Source: Pseudomonadota bacterium
Lineage (GTDB): Bacteria; Pseudomonadota; Gammaproteobacteria; Burkholderiales; Chitinibacteraceae
Direction of reading: 5' to 3'
NCBI GenBank assembly: GCA_018261735.1
Contig: JAGTRM010000012.1
Coordinates: 25,149 to 89,148, forward strand
Length of the DNA stretch: 64,000 bases
The position numbers and the translations under genes are program-made. Below are positions 36,736-47,147 of this stretch, piece by piece (positions within the stretch are counted from its first letter, which is position 1; every line of letters starts with the position of its first letter). Below the pieces are notes generated by a model. That model had not been told where the DNA came from and made no database searches. It saw only the letters and a program-made list of their open reading frames with translations.

Positions 36736-38334
36736 ATGGATCAGAATGAAGACGATTGGCTAAAAGACGATGTTGCCGGCGCAGAGCAAGCCAAGCAGCC
36801 CCCCTGGAACGTGCTGGTGGTGGACGACGAGCCGGACATCCACCAGGTTACGAAGCTGGCGCTCGCCAATATCGATTTCCTGGGCCGCCCGCTCAATATC
36901 ATCAGCAGCTATACCGGCGCCGAAGCGCTGGATATCCTTCGCCAGCGCAATGACATCGCGCTGATCCTGCTCGACGTGGTGATGGAATCGGAAAACGCCG
37001 GGCTTGATTTGGCTCGCACCATCCGCGAAGAGCTGCAAAACCATACGGTACGGATCATCCTGCGCACCGGCCAGCCCGGTGTGGCGCCGGAGCGGCAGGT
37101 GATCGAAACCTACGACATCAACGATTACAAGGCCAAGACCGAGCTCACCCGCGACAAGCTGTTCACGGCCGTGCTCGGCACCCTGCGCTCGTACAACGAC
37201 ATCATGACCATCGAGCACCAGCGCTCGATGCTGGACGCCAACCGGCGCGGGCTGTTGAAGGTGATTGAAGCCTCCAGCACCATTTTCCGCCAGCAATCGT
37301 TGCTGCAGTTCGCCCAGGGCGTGCTGGAACAATTGCAGGCGCTGCTGTTTTTCGAGCAGGAAGCGCTGTATGTCGTGGTTCAGGGCGGGCTCACCGCATT
37401 GACCGGCCACGATGGCGAAATCAAGGTGATGTATGCCACCGGCGGCTATCAACCGCTGTGCGGGCAGGATCTGGACAATGGCGAACTGGAACGCTTCAAG
37501 GATTCGATCGACCAGGCTATCGGGCAAGAGCACAGCATTTATGCCCCGGACCATTTCATCGGCTTCTTCAAATCGCCGCACGGCCCGGTCAATCTGTTGA
37601 TCATTGATGGCCCGGTGGCGCTGTCGCATCCGGATACCAGCCTGATCGAACTGTTCTGCCGCAATGTCTCGATCGCCTACGAAAACCTCATGCTTTCGCA
37701 CGAGATCGAGGATACGCAGCGCACGATCATCTACCAGCTCTCCGAAGTGATCGAGCACCGCTCGCCCGATACCGGCAACCATATCCACCGCATGGCCGAA
37801 TTTTCTTGGCTGCTTGCCAAGGCGCTGGGGCTTTCCGATGAAGAAGCCACCATCGTCCGCGCCGCCAGCCCGCTGCATGACGCCGGCAAGGTAGCCATTC
37901 CCGATGTGGTGCTCAACAAGCCCGGTCCGCTCACCCCCGAAGAGCGCAAGATCATGGACCGGCACGCCGAAATCGGCTACCAGATTTTCAAGGATGCACG
38001 GCCGCGCATCCTGAAAATGGCCGCCATGATCGCGCACGAGCATCACGAGCAATGGAACGGCCACGGTTATCCGCAAGGGCTGGTCGGAGAAGCCATCTCG
38101 CTGGCCGGCCGGATCGTGGCGCTGGCCGATGTCTATGACGCGCTCTCGCATGCGCGCTGCTACAAAAAACCGTGGCCGCAGGAAGAAGTTCTGGCGGCCA
38201 TTCGCGCCGGCAGCGGCAGCCAGTTCGACCCCGCCGTGGTCGAGGCCTTTTTCAATGTGCTTCCGCAAATCGACGAAGTGCGAGAGCGCTTTGCCGAAAA
38301 CAAACCGCCGCAAATGGACAATCCCGGCCAATAA
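36736..38334 (+). CDS. Response regulator with DUF3369 and HD-GYP c-di-GMP phosphodiesterase domain
   Basis: The protein has 532 residues from the ATG at 36736 (a GTG three codons upstream is possible). The receiver domain (about 25-145) has the phospho-acceptor D80 in ALILLDVVMES. A DUF3369 middle domain (about 165-325) follows. The HD-GYP domain has HRSPDTGNHIHRM, HDAGKVAIPD, HEHHEQWNGHGYPQGL and ALADVYDALS. All metal ligands and the GYP motif are present, so c-di-GMP hydrolysis is plausible. No cognate kinase is adjacent. Confidence 0.9.
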   Translation: MDQNEDDWLKDDVAGAEQAKQPPWNVLVVDDEPDIHQVTKLALANIDFLGRPLNIISSYTGAEALDILRQRNDIALILLDVVMESENAGLDLARTIREELQNHTVRIILRTGQPGVAPERQVIETYDINDYKAKTELTRDKLFTAVLGTLRSYNDIMTIEHQRSMLDANRRGLLKVIEASSTIFRQQSLLQFAQGVLEQLQALLFFEQEALYVVVQGGLTALTGHDGEIKVMYATGGYQPLCGQDLDNGELERFKDSIDQAIGQEHSIYAPDHFIGFFKSPHGPVNLLIIDGPVALSHPDTSLIELFCRNVSIAYENLMLSHEIEDTQRTIIYQLSEVIEHRSPDTGNHIHRMAEFSWLLAKALGLSDEEATIVRAASPLHDAGKVAIPDVVLNKPGPLTPEERKIMDRHAEIGYQIFKDARPRILKMAAMIAHEHHEQWNGHGYPQGLVGEAISLAGRIVALADVYDALSHARCYKKPWPQEEVLAAIRAGSGSQFDPAVVEAFFNVLPQIDEVRERFAENKPPQMDNPGQ

Positions 38335-38427
38335 ACGCTGAAACTGCGCGGGTAGCGGCTTGATCGGTATTGGCGCCCGTCCGGTTCATGCACCATAGTG
38401 GAAAAATCCTCCCTCCATGTTTTGGCC

Positions 38428-40644
38428 ATGCATCCTTTTAGCCGACTCCTCACCCCCTTGCTCAAGCTGCGCCCGTTCCTGCTGGCGCTGCTGGGCGGCG
38501 TGCTGCTCACTGCCCTGCTGGCAACCTGGGCCGGCAAGCTGATCCAGCGCAACGCCCAGACCCTGCTGGAGCAGGCCGTCGGCGTGGCCACGCTGCGAAT
38601 CGAGGCGCGGCTGAATGAACAGACCGAGATGCTGCGGGGTTTGCAAGGGGCCTTCATCGCCAATCCCGGCCTTGAACGGGAAACCTTTCAGGCCATCCTG
38701 GAAGAGCAGAATATCCTGTCCCGCCTTTCCGGTTTTGTCGCCATCGGCTTTGCCCGCCAGATCGAGCGCGAGAACCTCAAGCCTTTTGTCGCAGCGGTGC
38801 GTCGCGGCCGCCGGAACAATCCCGCCCCTTACCAGGATTACACGGTCCATCCCGACACCGGCCTGGCGCGCACCCAGCCGATCGATTACCTCTATCCGGT
38901 CAATATTTCCACCGCCCGCTATCTCGGGCTGGATTTATTGAGCTTTACCGACAACCGCAGCGCACTGATCCTCTCGCGCGACGAAGGGCGCGGCATGGCC
39001 AGCATCCCCTTCCGCCTTGGCCCGCAAGGCAACGCCCCCTTGGGGTTCATGATGCACTTTCCCGTGTATGCCGGCCCCAAGCCGCTCAACATCGTAGAGC
39101 GGCAAGCACGCTACCGCGGATCGATCACCGCCATTTACCAGGTGGATCAAATACTGGCCAGCATGGGCTCTGCCTTGCAAAACCCGTATGCGCAGACCCG
39201 GCTTTTTGATACCGGCGGCGCACTGGACCGCGCCGCCCGGCACCCGGAAACGCTGCTGTACGAAGCCAGCCAGCCATCGAACAATCCCGGCGCACTGCTG
39301 TGCAGCAACAAACTGATCAACTTGCCCGGCCGGCAATGGCGGCTCGAACTCTGCGCCACCACCTGGCAGATTGTGCCGCAGCATCACGATAGCCTGCGGC
39401 TGTACTGGCTGGCGGGAATCGGCCTCTCGCTGATCGTGGCGACGCTGCTGCAGGTAAAAAAACAGGCCGCAGCGCGCGAGGAGCATGAAGAACGCGAACG
39501 CAATGCCGGCCTTCGCCAACGGGAAAACCATTGGCAAAAATTGTCCGCGCTGGCCGAACAGATGAACGAACTCATCGTGATCCGGGATGTTCTGGGCAGG
39601 ATCGAATACGCCAATCCCGTCGCACAGCGCCGCTTCGGCCGCGAAGACAAACCGCTGGAACAATCCGCCGAGCCCTTGCTGCTTTCCGCAGAACTGGGCC
39701 AACTGAACGAACCACTGCACGCAACCAGCAGCCATTGCGATGCCGAAGGCGGGGTCAGCCACTATCAGGCCAGCGTCATCCCGCTCCACACCTTGACCGA
39801 TCATTTCCTGGGTACGGCCTTGCTGGCGCGGGACATCACCATCGAGACGGAACAGGGCGAGGCCCTGCGCCAGCGCAACGAACGTCTGTCCGATCTGCTC
39901 GAACTTTCGAACGACTGGATCTGGGAGCAGGATACCGCGGGACATTTCACCCATATTTCCGGCGGTTTTTTCAAAATCCATGACATCAACCCGGCACACC
40001 AGACCGAGCTTAGCCCGCGCGAACTGGCGCAGGCCGGATTGAGCGAAGCGCAATGGCTGGTCCACCGCAAGGCCATCGAAACCCGTCAGTCTTATCGGGA
40101 TTTCACCTTCATCCTGCGCAGCGGAAACGCGCCCCTGGTGATCAGCCTTTCCGGCAAGCCGGTCTTCGATGCCGCCGGCTACTTTGTCGGCTACCGCGGG
40201 GTCGGGCGCGACATCACGGCCCTGCACCAGGCACGCCTGATGGCGCAGGCAGAAAAACAGCGGCTGGCCGCCGTTCTGGAATCGCTCTCTGACGGCGTCA
40301 TCACCACCGACTTGTCCGGCCGCGTCGATTACATCAATCCGGTGGCCATTGCGCTCACCGGCCGCGAGCCGCAAGAAGCCATCAGCCAGCCCATCGAACT
40401 GATTTTCCAGGTGATCGATCCCACCACCCGCCTGCCGCTGCCCTCGTTGCCACGCCAAACGCTGGCCACCCATCAAGCCCCCGCGCGCCACCGCAACAGC
40501 ATTTTGCTCAACCGTTTCGGGCCGACTTTCAACATCCAGGAAGCCGTTGCCTGCATTCGCGACGAGAAAGGCGATGCCTGCGGCTGTGCCGTGGTCTTCC
40601 GCGACCAGAGCAACTGGCCGGACCGGGTAAACTTCCCGGTATAG
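38428..40644 (+). CDS. CHASE-PAS-PAS membrane sensor without a visible output domain
   Basis: The protein has 738 residues from the ATG at 38428; a GTG at 38398 is possible and neither start has a clear ribosome site. A transmembrane helix (about 15-37) is followed by an extracytoplasmic CHASE domain (about 60-290) with FVAIGFARQIERENL. A second helix near 330 and two or three PAS domains (about 385-490, 500-610 and 620-735) follow. The last PAS (GVITTDLSGRVDYINPVAIA) is of the kind that normally leads into GGDEF-EAL, but the protein stops at its end with VVFRDQS and a few more residues. The output must come from a partner, or the gene has been truncated. Confidence 0.82.
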   Translation: MHPFSRLLTPLLKLRPFLLALLGGVLLTALLATWAGKLIQRNAQTLLEQAVGVATLRIEARLNEQTEMLRGLQGAFIANPGLERETFQAILEEQNILSRLSGFVAIGFARQIERENLKPFVAAVRRGRRNNPAPYQDYTVHPDTGLARTQPIDYLYPVNISTARYLGLDLLSFTDNRSALILSRDEGRGMASIPFRLGPQGNAPLGFMMHFPVYAGPKPLNIVERQARYRGSITAIYQVDQILASMGSALQNPYAQTRLFDTGGALDRAARHPETLLYEASQPSNNPGALLCSNKLINLPGRQWRLELCATTWQIVPQHHDSLRLYWLAGIGLSLIVATLLQVKKQAAAREEHEERERNAGLRQRENHWQKLSALAEQMNELIVIRDVLGRIEYANPVAQRRFGREDKPLEQSAEPLLLSAELGQLNEPLHATSSHCDAEGGVSHYQASVIPLHTLTDHFLGTALLARDITIETEQGEALRQRNERLSDLLELSNDWIWEQDTAGHFTHISGGFFKIHDINPAHQTELSPRELAQAGLSEAQWLVHRKAIETRQSYRDFTFILRSGNAPLVISLSGKPVFDAAGYFVGYRGVGRDITALHQARLMAQAEKQRLAAVLESLSDGVITTDLSGRVDYINPVAIALTGREPQEAISQPIELIFQVIDPTTRLPLPSLPRQTLATHQAPARHRNSILLNRFGPTFNIQEAVACIRDEKGDACGCAVVFRDQSNWPDRVNFPV

Positions 40645-40812
40645 ACACTGTCGGCACTCGATTGGCTTTACCCAATCCTGTTTTTCCGTCCATCAGTTCG
40701 CCGGACCGGGATATCCACATTTTCTTTACGGGAAATCAACCTTACAATATAAAGGAAAACCCGTATTCGAATAGGTCATGCGGCCTGACCGATATGTACA
40801 CCGGAGTGCCCG

Positions 40813-41601
40813 ATGTTTCGACTATTGCTGGCCCTTGCCTTGCTGTTGCCCTGGACCGATCTTGTCCATGCCGATTCCGATCGCCTGGCACGGGTGCAGG
40901 CATCCCGTACGCTGCGGGTCTGCATCTGGCCCGATTATTACGGCATTACCTACCGCGATCCGCAAACCCAGCAGCTTTCCGGCATCGATATCGATCTGGC
41001 CCAGTCCTTGGCCCGCGACTTGGGCGTGACGCCGGTTTTTGTCGACAGCAGTTTCGCCCGCTTGATCGATGACGTCAGTCAGGATCGCTGCGATCTAGCC
41101 ATGTTTGCCGTCGGCATCCTGCCGCAACGCGCGCAAAAACTGGGCTTCACCCGCCCCTACCTGCAAAGCGACATCTACGCGATCACCACCCGGGCCAATC
41201 GCCGCATCAAGCATTGGGACGATATCGACAAACCCGGCGTGGTGGTCGCCGTCGCCAAGGGCACGCTGCACGAAACGGTGATGCGCGAAAAACTGAAGCA
41301 TGCTTCGCTCGAGGTGCTCGATAGCCCGCATGCCCGGGAGCAGGAAGTGGAATCCGGCCGCGCCGATGTGTTCATAACCGATTACCCCTACAGCCGGCGC
41401 ATGCTGGAAACCACGAACTGGGCCCGGCTGGTTGCCCCGCCCGGGATTTATCACCTGACAGACTACGCCTACGCGATGCAAAAGGGCGACGATGCCTGGC
41501 TGGCGCGGATCGAGCGCTTTGTCAGCCAGATCAAACGCGATGGCCGGCTGCTGGATGTGGCAAAACGCCACCGGCTTGATCCCATCGTCGTCAACGACTG
41601 A
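40813..41601 (+). CDS. Periplasmic solute-binding protein, family 3 (amino-acid-like)
   Basis: The protein has 262 residues with signal peptide FRLLLALALLLPWTDLVHA. The family-3 pattern is visible: LRVCIWPDYYGITYRD, GIDIDLAQSLARDLG, RCDLAMFAVGILPQRAQKLGFTRPY and GRADVFITDYPYSRRML. There is no transporter nearby. Instead a membrane diguanylate cyclase gene starts 17 bp after its stop, so it probably acts as a ligand receptor for signalling. The ligand is unknown, but the fold suggests an amino acid or related compound. Confidence 0.87.
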   Translation: MFRLLLALALLLPWTDLVHADSDRLARVQASRTLRVCIWPDYYGITYRDPQTQQLSGIDIDLAQSLARDLGVTPVFVDSSFARLIDDVSQDRCDLAMFAVGILPQRAQKLGFTRPYLQSDIYAITTRANRRIKHWDDIDKPGVVVAVAKGTLHETVMREKLKHASLEVLDSPHAREQEVESGRADVFITDYPYSRRMLETTNWARLVAPPGIYHLTDYAYAMQKGDDAWLARIERFVSQIKRDGRLLDVAKRHRLDPIVVND

Positions 41602-41617
41602 CCGGCGGGGTCTACCA

Positions 41618-43513
41618 GTGCTCGATTTTCGCCACAAAAACATTCGCTACCTGTTCATCGCGATCGTGACCAGTCTGGTGGCGTTCATGCTAATGGCCAG
41701 CGGCTATGCCTTGTGGTTGCTACAAAAGCAAAAGATTGAAAGCGGTCGCGATCTGGTTTCCATCCAGGCCCGGGTCTTCGAGGATTACCTGACCCAGAGC
41801 TTCAACAACATCGACGTGGCGCTCAGAAACGTGCCGCTGATCTGGGAATCGGGCATACCCCGGGGCAACGCCTTTGCGCTGGCCCTGCACAACGTGCCCT
41901 ATCTGCGCTCGCTCGCGCTACTCAATGAGCAGGGCGTCGTGGTGTCGAGCTCCAACCCGGCCGATATCGGCCAGAAGATCGACACCGGCAGCTTTCTGCC
42001 GCGAGTGACAGCCGCCGATGAAATCCTGCGGATTGCCTCGCCTTGGCGCGGCCGCTATCTGCACGAGGGGCGCCCCACCGCCCCCGATCAACCGGCAGAA
42101 CCCAGCGCCCTGGTTTTCCTGCCAGTACTGAAAACTGTTTCGTCCAACAATCGTGTATTTACCTTGCTGGCCTCGGTGAATACCGATTATTTCGTCAACC
42201 ATTTCAGCCAGCTGATCGAGTCGGAAGCCGGGCAGATCGAGGTCTTCCGCCTGGATCGCACCCTGCTGTTTTCAACCGATGTGCACAAGCAGCCCGGCAT
42301 CCGCCTCAACCTGTTGCCGGGAGAGCAGGACAATGCCGCACAACCTGCCGTTTTCGAACACATGCTGGACGGCCGCGCGGTCCTGACTGCCCATCAGGCA
42401 TCAAGAAATTTCCCGTTTGCGCTGCATATTCATCTGGACCGCGACGTGCTGCTGGCGCACTGGCAAAAGCAGATGCAAATCCTGCTGGCGGTGATCAGCC
42501 TGTCGATTTGCGCCGTGATCGGGCTTTCCATCTTCATCTACAAACGCCTGCTGCATTCGGCGCGAATTCAGGCGGCAACCGATGAGCAGCTCAGCCTGTC
42601 GGCCCAGGTTTTCAAATCCAGCGCCGAAGCCATTTTCATTGCCACCGCTGCACAGCGCATCTATTCCACCAACCGCACGTTCAGCGAAATTACCGGTTAT
42701 TCCGCCAGCGAAGTGATCGGGCAATCGCCCGCCATGCTCTACGCCTACTCTGGCGAGCGCGACAGCGATCCCAAGCCGGTATGGGCGGATATCAGGCCCA
42801 ATCGGCCCTGGATAGGGGAAGTCTCGCACCGGCGCAAGAACGGGGAAATCTACCCGGCATATCTGACCGTTTCCTGCATCCAGGACGGTGCGGGGACGAT
42901 CACCCACTATATCGGCGTATTTTCCGATGCCACCGAGCGCAAGATCAGCGAGCGCTTCCGCTACCTGTCCGAACATGATTTTCTGACCAGCCTGCCCAAC
43001 CGCAGGCTGCTTGAGGAGCATGTCGACCAATCGATTGCGCGGATCGAGCGTCATGGCGGGAGTTGCGGCATCCTGTTCCTGGATCTGGACCACTTCAAAC
43101 AGGTCAATGACACCCTCGGCCACCATATCGGCGATCTGCTGCTGAAAGAAGTGGCGGTCCGGATGCAACACTGCGTGCGCGCCACGGATACGCTCTGCCG
43201 GCAGGGTGGCGACGAATTCCTGCTGCTGATCGACCAGATCGATAGCCCGGTCGATGCCGCGAACGTCGCGCAAAAACTGGTCAACGCCGTGAGCAGCCCT
43301 TACCTGATCGAAGGGCACGCACTGGAGATCACCACTTCGATCGGCATCGCGCTCTGCCCGAAGGATGGTTTTGACGTGGCAACCCTGACGCATCGCGCCG
43401 ACATCGCCATGTACCAGGCCAAGCAACGCGGCCGCAACCACTTCGAGTTTTACCATCCCGCCATGGAACACTGGGCGACGGAAACCGAATCTTCGGACAG
43501 TTACTCAAGCTGA
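41618..43513 (+). CDS. Membrane diguanylate cyclase with dCache-like and PAS domains
   Basis: The protein has 631 residues from a GTG at 41618 with GGCGGGG upstream. One transmembrane helix (about 12-34) leads to a dCache-like extracytoplasmic region (about 45-295). A second helix near 300 leads to a PAS domain (about 320-440), and a GGDEF domain follows (about 455-615). The active site reads CRQGGDEF and the inhibitory I-site RATD is present five residues before it. No EAL domain follows. It should make c-di-GMP in response to a periplasmic signal, probably with the binding protein encoded just upstream. Confidence 0.9.
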   Translation: MLDFRHKNIRYLFIAIVTSLVAFMLMASGYALWLLQKQKIESGRDLVSIQARVFEDYLTQSFNNIDVALRNVPLIWESGIPRGNAFALALHNVPYLRSLALLNEQGVVVSSSNPADIGQKIDTGSFLPRVTAADEILRIASPWRGRYLHEGRPTAPDQPAEPSALVFLPVLKTVSSNNRVFTLLASVNTDYFVNHFSQLIESEAGQIEVFRLDRTLLFSTDVHKQPGIRLNLLPGEQDNAAQPAVFEHMLDGRAVLTAHQASRNFPFALHIHLDRDVLLAHWQKQMQILLAVISLSICAVIGLSIFIYKRLLHSARIQAATDEQLSLSAQVFKSSAEAIFIATAAQRIYSTNRTFSEITGYSASEVIGQSPAMLYAYSGERDSDPKPVWADIRPNRPWIGEVSHRRKNGEIYPAYLTVSCIQDGAGTITHYIGVFSDATERKISERFRYLSEHDFLTSLPNRRLLEEHVDQSIARIERHGGSCGILFLDLDHFKQVNDTLGHHIGDLLLKEVAVRMQHCVRATDTLCRQGGDEFLLLIDQIDSPVDAANVAQKLVNAVSSPYLIEGHALEITTSIGIALCPKDGFDVATLTHRADIAMYQAKQRGRNHFEFYHPAMEHWATETESSDSYSS

Positions 43514-43611
43514 ACCCGGATCGGCTTGCCTGGCCCACTGGCACAATTACCTGTCCTGCATCCGGGCATCCGGTAAAATAGTCGGCTCCTTTGCAACCGG
43601 CCACATCCGTC

Positions 43612-46452
43612 ATGTACCGCCCTGCCCCCGACCAGCCGATGATCCGTATTCGCGGCGCCCGCACCCACAACCTGAAGAACGTGAACCTCGACCTGCCGCG
43701 CGGCAAGCTGGTGGTGATCACCGGGTTGTCCGGCTCCGGCAAGAGCTCGCTCGCGTTCGATACGCTGTATGCGGAAGGCCAGCGCCGTTACGTCGAATCG
43801 CTCTCGGCCTACGCGCGCCAGTTCCTGCAGCTGATGGAAAAACCCGACGTCGACCTGATCGAAGGTTTGAGCCCGGCGATCTCGATCGAGCAGAAAGCCA
43901 CCAGCCACAATCCGCGCTCGACCGTGGGCACCGTGACCGAGATCCACGATTACCTGCGCCTGCTGTACGCCCGTGTCGGCACGCCGTATTGCCCGGAACA
44001 CGGCCAGGCACTGCAAAGCCAGACCGTGAGCCAGATGGTCGACCATGTGCTGGCGCTGCCGGAAGACACCAAGCTGATGATCCTCGCGCCCTTGATCGTC
44101 GGGCGCAAGGGCGAGAACCTGGACCTCTTCGACGAACTGCGCGCCCAGGGCTTCGTTCGCGTGCGCGTCGACGGCGACGTGTTCGAGCTCGACGAAACGC
44201 CGAAGCTCGACAAGAACAAGAAACACACGATCGAGGTCGTGATCGACCGCCTGAAGGTGCGTGCCGATCTGCAGCAACGGCTGGCCGAGTCGTTCGAAAC
44301 TGCGCTGCGCCACGCCGAGGGTCGCGCAATCGCGGTCGAGATGGATAGCGGCAAGGAACACTGGTTCTCCGCCAAGTTCGCCTGCCCGGTCTGTAGCTAC
44401 AGCCTGCCCGAACTCGAACCGCGCCTGTTCTCGTTCAACAACCCGATGGGCGCCTGCCCCAAGTGCGACGGCCTGGGCCAGATCACCTTCTTCGACCCGA
44501 AGCGCATCGTCGCGCACCCGGACCTGAGCCTTGCCAGCGGCGCGATCAAGGGCTGGGACCGACGCAACCAGTTCTATTTCCAAATGCTGACCGGCATCGC
44601 CGAGCACTACGGCTTCGACGTGAACCTGCCGTGGAACCAGATCCCGTCCGAATCGCAGGAAGCGATCCTGCACGGTTCGGGCCACGAGCAGATCCGTTTT
44701 GTCTACCTGAACGAGCGCGGCCAGAAGGTCGAGCGCCTGCATGCATTCGAGGGCATCGTCCACAACCTGGCGCGCCGCTACAAGGAAACGGATTCGATGT
44801 CCGTGCGCGAGGAGTTGGCCAAGTACCAGAACAACCAGGCCTGCCCGCATTGCGGCGGCGCCCGGTTGCGCAAGGAAGCGCGCCACGTGCTGATCGGCGG
44901 GCAGAACCTGCACCGCATCTCGCAACTGTCGCTGAAGGATTGCGCGCAGTTCTTCGACGCGCTGCAGCTCGAAGGCGCCAAGGCGCAGATCGCCGAACGC
45001 ATCATCAAGGAAATCAGTAGCCGCCTGGGTTTCCTCGTCAACGTCGGGCTCGATTACCTGTGTCTGGAGCGCTCGGCCGATACGCTCTCCGGCGGCGAAG
45101 CGCAGCGCATCCGCCTGGCGAGCCAGATCGGCTCGGGGCTGACCGGCGTGATGTACGTGCTGGACGAGCCGTCGATCGGCCTGCACCAGCGCGACAACGA
45201 CCGCCTGCTGGCGACCTTGCACCGCCTGCGCGATCTGGACAACACCGTGATCGTGGTCGAGCACGACGAAGACGCGATCCGCATGGCCGACTACCTGGTC
45301 GACATGGGCCCCGGTGCCGGCGAACACGGCGGCGAAGTGCTGGCCGCCGGCCTGCCCGAGGACATCATGGCCGAACCGCGCTCGATCACCGGCCAGTTCC
45401 TCTCCGGCGCACGCAAGATCGAAACCCCGGCGGTCCGCCGTCAACCCGATCCGGAAAAATGGCTGACGCTGAAGGGCGCCAGCGGCAACAACCTGAAGTA
45501 CGTCGATCTGGCGCTGCCCGTGGGCTTGATGGTCTGCGTGACCGGCGTTTCCGGCTCAGGCAAATCGACGCTGATCAACGACACGCTGCACGCGATCGCC
45601 GCGCGCGACCTGAACGGTGCCAGCGCCGAACCCGCGCCATTCCAGTCGATTCACGGACTGGAGCATTTCGACAAGGTGATCAATGTCGACCAGTCGCCAA
45701 TCGGCCGCACGCCGCGCTCGAACCCGGCCACCTACACCGGCCTGTTCACGCCGATCCGCGAGCTGTTCGCCGGCGTGCCGATGTCGCGCGAGCGCGGCTA
45801 CGGCCCTGGTCGTTTCAGTTTCAACGTGAAGGGCGGGCGCTGCGAGGCGTGCCAGGGCGACGGCGTGCTGAAGGTGGAAATGCACTTCCTGCCCGACATC
45901 TACGTGCCGTGCGATGTCTGCCACGGCAAGCGCTACAACCGCGAATCGCTCGAAGTCACCTACAAGGGCAAGAACATCCACGAAGTGCTGGAAATGACCG
46001 TGGAAAACGCGCTGGAATTCTTCGGTGCAGTGCCGGTCGTCGCGCGCAAGCTGCAGACGCTGATGGACGTGGGCCTCGGTTACGTGCGACTGGGCCAGTC
46101 AGCGACCACGCTCTCGGGCGGCGAAGCGCAGCGCGTGAAGCTGGCGCTGGAATTGTCGAAACGCGATACCGGCCGCACGCTCTACATCCTGGACGAGCCG
46201 ACCACCGGCCTGCATTTCCACGACATCGACCTGCTGCTGGTCGTACTGCGCCGCCTGCGCGAGCACGGCAATACCGTGGTGGTGATCGAGCACAATCTGG
46301 ACGTGATCAAGACCGCCGACTGGCTGATCGACCTCGGCCCCGAAGGCGGTGCCGGCGGCGGCCAGATCATCGCCTGCGGCACGCCGGAAGACGTGGCCAG
46401 CAACACTGCCAGCCACACCGGGCATTATCTGGCGCGGGTGCTGAACAGCTAA
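43612..46452 (+). CDS. uvrA: Excinuclease ABC subunit UvrA
   Basis: The protein has 946 residues from the ATG at 43612; a start at 43639 ([12 protein letters not shown]) is equally conserved. It has two ABC modules with Walker [15 protein letters not shown] and [13 protein letters not shown], and signatures [12 protein letters not shown] and [12 protein letters not shown]. Both zinc modules are intact (CPVC/CPKC and CEAC/CDVC). UvrA scans DNA for damage and loads UvrB. The stop overlaps the convergent thiE stop by 4 bp. The gene is strikingly rich in G and C at third positions compared with groEL. Confidence 0.96.
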   Translation: MYRPAPDQPMIRIRGARTHNLKNVNLDLPRGKLVVITGLSGSGKSSLAFDTLYAEGQRRYVESLSAYARQFLQLMEKPDVDLIEGLSPAISIEQKATSHNPRSTVGTVTEIHDYLRLLYARVGTPYCPEHGQALQSQTVSQMVDHVLALPEDTKLMILAPLIVGRKGENLDLFDELRAQGFVRVRVDGDVFELDETPKLDKNKKHTIEVVIDRLKVRADLQQRLAESFETALRHAEGRAIAVEMDSGKEHWFSAKFACPVCSYSLPELEPRLFSFNNPMGACPKCDGLGQITFFDPKRIVAHPDLSLASGAIKGWDRRNQFYFQMLTGIAEHYGFDVNLPWNQIPSESQEAILHGSGHEQIRFVYLNERGQKVERLHAFEGIVHNLARRYKETDSMSVREELAKYQNNQACPHCGGARLRKEARHVLIGGQNLHRISQLSLKDCAQFFDALQLEGAKAQIAERIIKEISSRLGFLVNVGLDYLCLERSADTLSGGEAQRIRLASQIGSGLTGVMYVLDEPSIGLHQRDNDRLLATLHRLRDLDNTVIVVEHDEDAIRMADYLVDMGPGAGEHGGEVLAAGLPEDIMAEPRSITGQFLSGARKIETPAVRRQPDPEKWLTLKGASGNNLKYVDLALPVGLMVCVTGVSGSGKSTLINDTLHAIAARDLNGASAEPAPFQSIHGLEHFDKVINVDQSPIGRTPRSNPATYTGLFTPIRELFAGVPMSRERGYGPGRFSFNVKGGRCEACQGDGVLKVEMHFLPDIYVPCDVCHGKRYNRESLEVTYKGKNIHEVLEMTVENALEFFGAVPVVARKLQTLMDVGLGYVRLGQSATTLSGGEAQRVKLALELSKRDTGRTLYILDEPTTGLHFHDIDLLLVVLRRLREHGNTVVVIEHNLDVIKTADWLIDLGPEGGAGGGQIIACGTPEDVASNTASHTGHYLARVLNS

Positions 46453-47147
46453 CCGATGCTGTCGCAGCAAAAATCAGGAATCGCAGGCTTCAGCGAACAC
46501 GGGCTCAAAACGGAGCGGATTTCGCCCAGCAGCGTTTGCGTGGCATGGGCGGGATCGCGCTGGCCGCAGATCGCCGAAACCACCGCCACGCCCCGCGCAC
46601 CGGCCCGCAGCAACGGCAGGCAATTGCCGGACTGGATGCCGCCGATCGCCACCACCGGCAACGCCGTCGCCCGCACCAGCTCGGCAAACTGCGCGAGACC
46701 CGTCGCCGGCGCGGCATCGGGCTTGGTGCCGGTCGGATGCACCGGGCCGATGCCCAGATAATCGACCCCCGCCAGTTCTGCATTCGCGAGCTCAATCGCA
46801 CTGGAAACTGACAGCCCCAGCAGCTTGTGCGGACCCAGCAGCCGGCGCACGACCGCCGCGGGCAGATCGGACTGACCGACATGCACGCCGGCGGCATCGA
46901 CCGCCAGCGCCACATCAATATGATCATTGACGATCAAGGGCACGCCGAGCGGATCGAGCACCGCCTTGAGCTCGGCCGCAGTTGTCAGCCACTGACGCTT
47001 TTTCCAGCCCGGCGCGCGCAACTGCACCACGCCCGCGCCGTTTTCCGCCGCCAACCGGGCAGTTTCCACCATGCCTTGCGGCCCGCCGCACAGGTCCGGA
47101 TCGAGCACCAGATAGAGCGAAAGATCGAACGCTTTCCGGTAGATCAT
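46449..47147 (-). CDS. thiE: Thiamine-phosphate synthase
   Basis: The protein has 232 residues from the ATG at 47147, which overlaps the thiM stop by 4 bp. The TIM barrel has [39 protein letters not shown] and [15 protein letters not shown] (phosphate-binding region). It couples HMP-PP with hydroxyethylthiazole phosphate to give thiamine phosphate. With ThiM it forms the thiazole salvage branch. Its stop codon overlaps that of convergent uvrA. Confidence 0.92.
   Translation of the reverse strand: MIYRKAFDLSLYLVLDPDLCGGPQGMVETARLAAENGAGVVQLRAPGWKKRQWLTTAAELKAVLDPLGVPLIVNDHIDVALAVDAAGVHVGQSDLPAAVVRRLLGPHKLLGLSVSSAIELANAELAGVDYLGIGPVHPTGTKPDAAPATGLAQFAELVRATALPVVAIGGIQSGNCLPLLRAGARGVAVVSAICGQRDPAHATQTLLGEIRSVLSPCSLKPAIPDFCCDSIG

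Noticed and set aside
43501..45444. Long open frames antisense and in other frames within uvrA
   Set aside because: uvrA is full length with all motifs; the alternative frames are by-products of its high GC at third positions.
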